Shown piece by piece: positions 36,298 to 38,156 of a stretch of 38,156 nucleotides of DNA; within the stretch, counting starts at the first letter, position 1, and every line of letters starts with the position of its first letter. The position numbers and the translations under genes are program-made. Origin of the DNA: a virus; IMG/VR virus record IMGVR_UViG_3300019124_000104, positions 1 to 38,156 of that record. One strand, written 5' to 3'. Under the pieces are notes generated by a model. That model had not been told where the DNA came from. It saw only the letters and a list, made by a program, of their open reading frames with translations, and made no database searches.

Positions 36298-36514
36298 GAA
36301 CGACCCCCTTTTCTGCCGAGGCGTCTGTGCGGCCCAGGTATTCCCGCTGTTCCTCGCTCATGAACAGATCGAGGAAACGCCGCCACGCCCGCCCTGCGAG
36401 CACGCAATGGTCGAAGCGCTGCGTCTCGTGCGCGAGCGCCAGCGCCTCCTTCCATTCCTCGTGGGCGCGGCGCAAGCGCCGCTCGCGCTCCACGTTCAAA
36501 TCGGTGACATTCAC
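36272..36514 (-). CDS. Small phage protein of unknown function
   Basis: 80 residues from the GTG at 36512-36514, whose GTGA is shared with the previous stop (36511-36513). ERERRLRRAHEEWKEALALA and LAGRAWRRFLDLFMSEEQRE form helical, charged segments; the last 12 residues overlap DnaB. The overlap-coupled start makes it credible despite its size. No domain recognised. Confidence 0.6.
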   Translation of the reverse strand: MNVTDLNVERERRLRRAHEEWKEALALAHETQRFDHCVLAGRAWRRFLDLFMSEEQREYLGRTDASAEKGVVRELPCRPA

Positions 36515-36789
36515 TTTCCACCCCCGTAACGGTTGCTTCGGATCTCGACCGGCGTGTTGAGCAGATGCAGGCGGTCGGCCTTGCCCGCGCACCACGACAG
36601 CAAGCGAATGGCCCGGCGGATATGCGCGGCCTCCGCGCGCCGGGCCTTGATCGCATCGGGCGACGAGTTCTCTATTCGTTCCAACGCCGAGGCTGTCGCG
36701 TGCAAACTGTCGGCCAGCCGTTCCAGAACGATGATGTCGTCGATGATCTGGTCGAACGTCGGCAGGCCGGTGCGCGAATGAGCGTTCAT
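36511..36789 (-). CDS. Small phage protein of unknown function
   Basis: 92 residues from the ATG at 36787-36789 (ATGA shared with the upstream stop). FDQIIDDIIVLERLADSLHA then IKARRAEAAHIRRAIRLLSW is helical and charged. An in-frame extension upstream is antisense-like and rejected. No recognised family; part of the tight early operon. Confidence 0.6.
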   Translation of the reverse strand: MNAHSRTGLPTFDQIIDDIIVLERLADSLHATASALERIENSSPDAIKARRAEAAHIRRAIRLLSWCAGKADRLHLLNTPVEIRSNRYGGGK

Positions 36790-37214
36790 GCGACCAGCCT
36801 CTCTTGTCCGCGCGACCACCATTGGATGCGGCCTGGGAACGTGAAGAGGCGCCTCACCGGGCGCACGATGCCCCACTCCTCAAGCAGGATGATCGGCGCA
36901 TCCAATCCCCACGCGGTTGCAACCTCGAAACCGAGACTCTCCAGGCGCTCGTGCATTTCGCATTGGCTCTCCGTGAGCGTGCCGTCGTCCGCCTTCAGCT
37001 CAAGGAACCGGATCAGGCCACGGCGTGGCCCGAACGCAATCAGGTCGGGAAAGCCGGGGCGCAGTCCCATGCCGAGAAGTTTGCCCAAATAGGCGCGCGA
37101 GCGCGGACTCTCGTTGGGAACCGACGCGAGGTAGGTGTTGGACACCCGGAAGCGGTCGTAATGTTTGATGACGCTGCGCTGGATGGCGTCCTCGGGCACG
37201 CGGCGGGCGGTCAT
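36786..37214 (-). CDS. VRR-NUC domain nuclease
   Basis: 142 residues. PEDAIQRSVIKHYDRF is the usual N-terminal E-x-x-(I/L)-Q-x-x-(V/I) helix. GLRPGFPDLIAFGPRRGLIR then FLELKADDGTLTESQCEMHE gives the PD ... E-x-K active site and the trailing G-x-(L/T)-x-x-x-Q segment of VRR-NUC proteins. Such stand-alone phage VRR nucleases cleave structured DNA and commonly lie in replication or recombination operons. ATGA overlaps at both ends (36786-36789, 37211-37214). Confidence 0.87.
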   Translation of the reverse strand: MTARRVPEDAIQRSVIKHYDRFRVSNTYLASVPNESPRSRAYLGKLLGMGLRPGFPDLIAFGPRRGLIRFLELKADDGTLTESQCEMHERLESLGFEVATAWGLDAPIILLEEWGIVRPVRRLFTFPGRIQWWSRGQERLVA

Positions 37215-37591
37215 GGTTCGCCCCCCGACCGCAGTGCCTCTAGTCGGCGGCGGGCCTGCGCGATGGCAGCTTGCGCTTCGCCCAACGCAGTTTGATCCAG
37301 GCCGGGATGATGGCCGCCAGCCGCACGAGCAAACGCCAGCGTGCTTTCCAGTTCATCGATATCTCGCTCGTATTCGACCACCACGGCGGCGATGAGGTGG
37401 TCGAGCCAACGCGCCAGCGTGTTGGAGGCGCGGTAACGGGCCGACCAGAACACGCCCACCGGAATGGCATGGCGCGCACCAAGGCGCTTACGAGCGAGTG
37501 AACGTTCACCCAGGCGCGCGGTTTCCCGGTCCTCAAGCCAGAGGGCGAGGTCGCGGGCAGCAGCGGATTGCGGCGAGATCAAACTGCACAT
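37211..37591 (-). CDS. Phage early protein of unknown function
   Basis: 126 residues from the ATG at 37589-37591 with GGAGG 5 nt upstream. N-terminal helix SAAARDLALWLEDRETARLG, central AIPVGVFWSARYRASNTLAR, C-terminal helices (YERDIDELESTLAFARAAGG and EAQAAIAQARRRLEALRSGG). It looks like a helical adaptor; no family recognised. First gene of the unbroken early coupling chain after a gap of about 270 nt from the HTH gene. Confidence 0.65.
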   Translation of the reverse strand: MCSLISPQSAAARDLALWLEDRETARLGERSLARKRLGARHAIPVGVFWSARYRASNTLARWLDHLIAAVVVEYERDIDELESTLAFARAAGGHHPGLDQTALGEAQAAIAQARRRLEALRSGGEP

Positions 37592-37692
37592 ACCCGCCTC
37601 CGAATGGTTCCGTCGCGCATGGACAGTGCAAAGGGTTTTTGCAGGCGCGAAGCTCGTCCGTGGTGTAAAAAGAAACCAAAAGGACCAGCACG

Positions 37693-37959
37693 ATGGGATT
37701 TCAGACGATTGGCGAAATGACCCGGCGCATCATCGACGAGCTGGGCCTTGAGCAGCACGAAAGCGCGCGGGACGGCGATGAGGGATCGGTTGCAGCCGCC
37801 CCGCGCATCATCCCCCACGGCAAGGACGAAGGAGACGCGGAGAAAACCGTGGGGAATGGGGATCATCATGCCGCCTCGCTCTCGTCCGCGACGCCCATGA
37901 TGTCGCCGGGCGTAAGCGGCACGCCGCATTCGCGTGCAGCGGCCAGCAACCGGCGATGA
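37693..37959 (+). CDS. Possible small protein on the opposite strand (doubtful)
   Basis: 88 residues from the ATG at 37693 with AAAGGACC about 10 nt upstream. MGFQTIGEMTRRIIDELGLE, then EQHESARDGDEGSVAA is protein-like and uses the codons typical of the neighbours. Against it: the 3' third overlaps the HTH gene tail by 94 nt on the opposite strand, and a minus-strand frame here (from the ATG at 37869, coupled by ATGA to the HTH stop) is equally open. Only one is likely real; I lean slightly to this one up to about 37865. Confidence 0.4.
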   Translation: MGFQTIGEMTRRIIDELGLEQHESARDGDEGSVAAAPRIIPHGKDEGDAEKTVGNGDHHAASLSSATPMMSPGVSGTPHSRAAASNRR

Positions 37960-38156
37960 TGCTTCTGGGGGATCAGGCCCCCGGTGCCGCCAACCTCGGC
38001 AGGCTTCATCCATTTGCTGACGCGGCTGTAATGGACGCCAGCCGCCTTCGCGGTCTTACGGATGCCTCCGAAGCGCTGCACGATGGTGCGCGCGGGCTCC
38101 AGGCGAACCGTGCCCCGATAGGGTTTGATGGCGTGAGTGTGCGTTTGTGTCGTCAT
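37866..38156 (-). CDS. HTH transcriptional regulator (Cro/YdaS-like)
   Basis: 96 residues, start codon at the very edge of the window (38154-38156). VQRFGGIRKTAKAAGVHYSR followed by VSKWMKPAEVGGTGGLIPQK is a helix-turn-helix of the Cro/YdaS type (F-G-G ... T-A-x-x-x-G-V ... S-x-V-S-x-W ... G-G-T-G-G-x-I-P), with HHRRLLAAARECGVPLTPGD completing the fold. It probably binds operators to the right of the window and controls the early operon that begins here. The upstream stretch is outside the window, so the start cannot be checked. Confidence 0.82.
   Translation of the reverse strand: MTTQTHTHAIKPYRGTVRLEPARTIVQRFGGIRKTAKAAGVHYSRVSKWMKPAEVGGTGGLIPQKHHRRLLAAARECGVPLTPGDIMGVADESEAA

Overview
This window is mostly a temperate tailed-phage genome (prophage) with an HK97-type head and a siphovirus tail, from a GC-rich alphaproteobacterium, probably Hyphomicrobiales (Rhizobiales). 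The evidence is the high GC, the dense operons joined by ATGA and GTGA overlaps, the tail cassette resembling the Rhodobacter gene transfer agent (DUF2460, DUF2163/BR0599, a gp15-like hub, a GTA-type tail chaperone), a BrnTA toxin-antitoxin pair and a Flp pilin. The assignment rests on protein motifs read by eye, not on a database search.

Layout. 1-1314: a frameshifted small gene, then brnT-brnA (+) and the late-operon terminator. 1373-21413 (-): the late operon, transcribed right to left: TerS, TerL, portal, ClpP-like protease, major capsid, connector, head closure, HK97-gp10, tail terminator, tail tube, tail chaperones (with a probable -1 frameshift), tape measure, distal tail, Fe-S hub, gp15-like hub with an inserted propeller-like segment, tail fibre, DUF1353, endolysin with an in-frame holin, and a small membrane protein. 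21548-25559 (+): an accessory cassette of eight small or unknown genes (winged-helix-like, DUF932-like, secreted, DUF6900-like). It is preceded by promoter/operator repeats and punctuated by GCCCC...GGGGC hairpins. 25593-27947 (-): DUF7768, ParB-fused DNA methyltransferase, a 32-aa membrane protein, an unknown protein, HNH endonuclease and the tail of a broken gene. About 27948-31969: a host-like island with low coding density, containing a 5'-truncated dapA-family gene, small secreted or membrane proteins and a Flp pilin whose 3' region carries three tandem structured RNA repeats before a strong terminator. 31970-38156 (-): the phage early/replication operon, transcribed right to left: HTH regulator, unknown protein, VRR-NUC nuclease, small proteins, DnaB helicase, DUF1376 replication protein, Cys-rich protein, unknown protein, PD-(D/E)XK-like protein and a membrane coiled-coil protein.

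How it fits together. The early operon (38156 to 31970) would naturally continue into the HNH/methyltransferase genes (27947 to 25593) and then the terminase and late genes. The host-like island interrupts that order, and it begins with two genes that have both lost their 5' ends. No integrase, CI-type repressor or att site is visible in the window.

The most novel-looking element is the triple repeat at 31563-31808. Each copy can form a stem, then a hairpin whose loop pairs with a downstream strand (an H-type pseudoknot). Copy 2 differs from copies 1 and 3 by compensatory changes in both the hairpin stem and the pseudoknot. I do not recognise it as a known riboswitch, ribozyme or sRNA family. 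Other notable points are the in-frame holin start with its own Shine-Dalgarno, the C_CCC_CCG slippery site in the tail chaperone gene, a shared TTTAGC-N7/8-GCTAAA operator-like element, and a tandem CCTCCTCCC repeat behind the dapA fragment.
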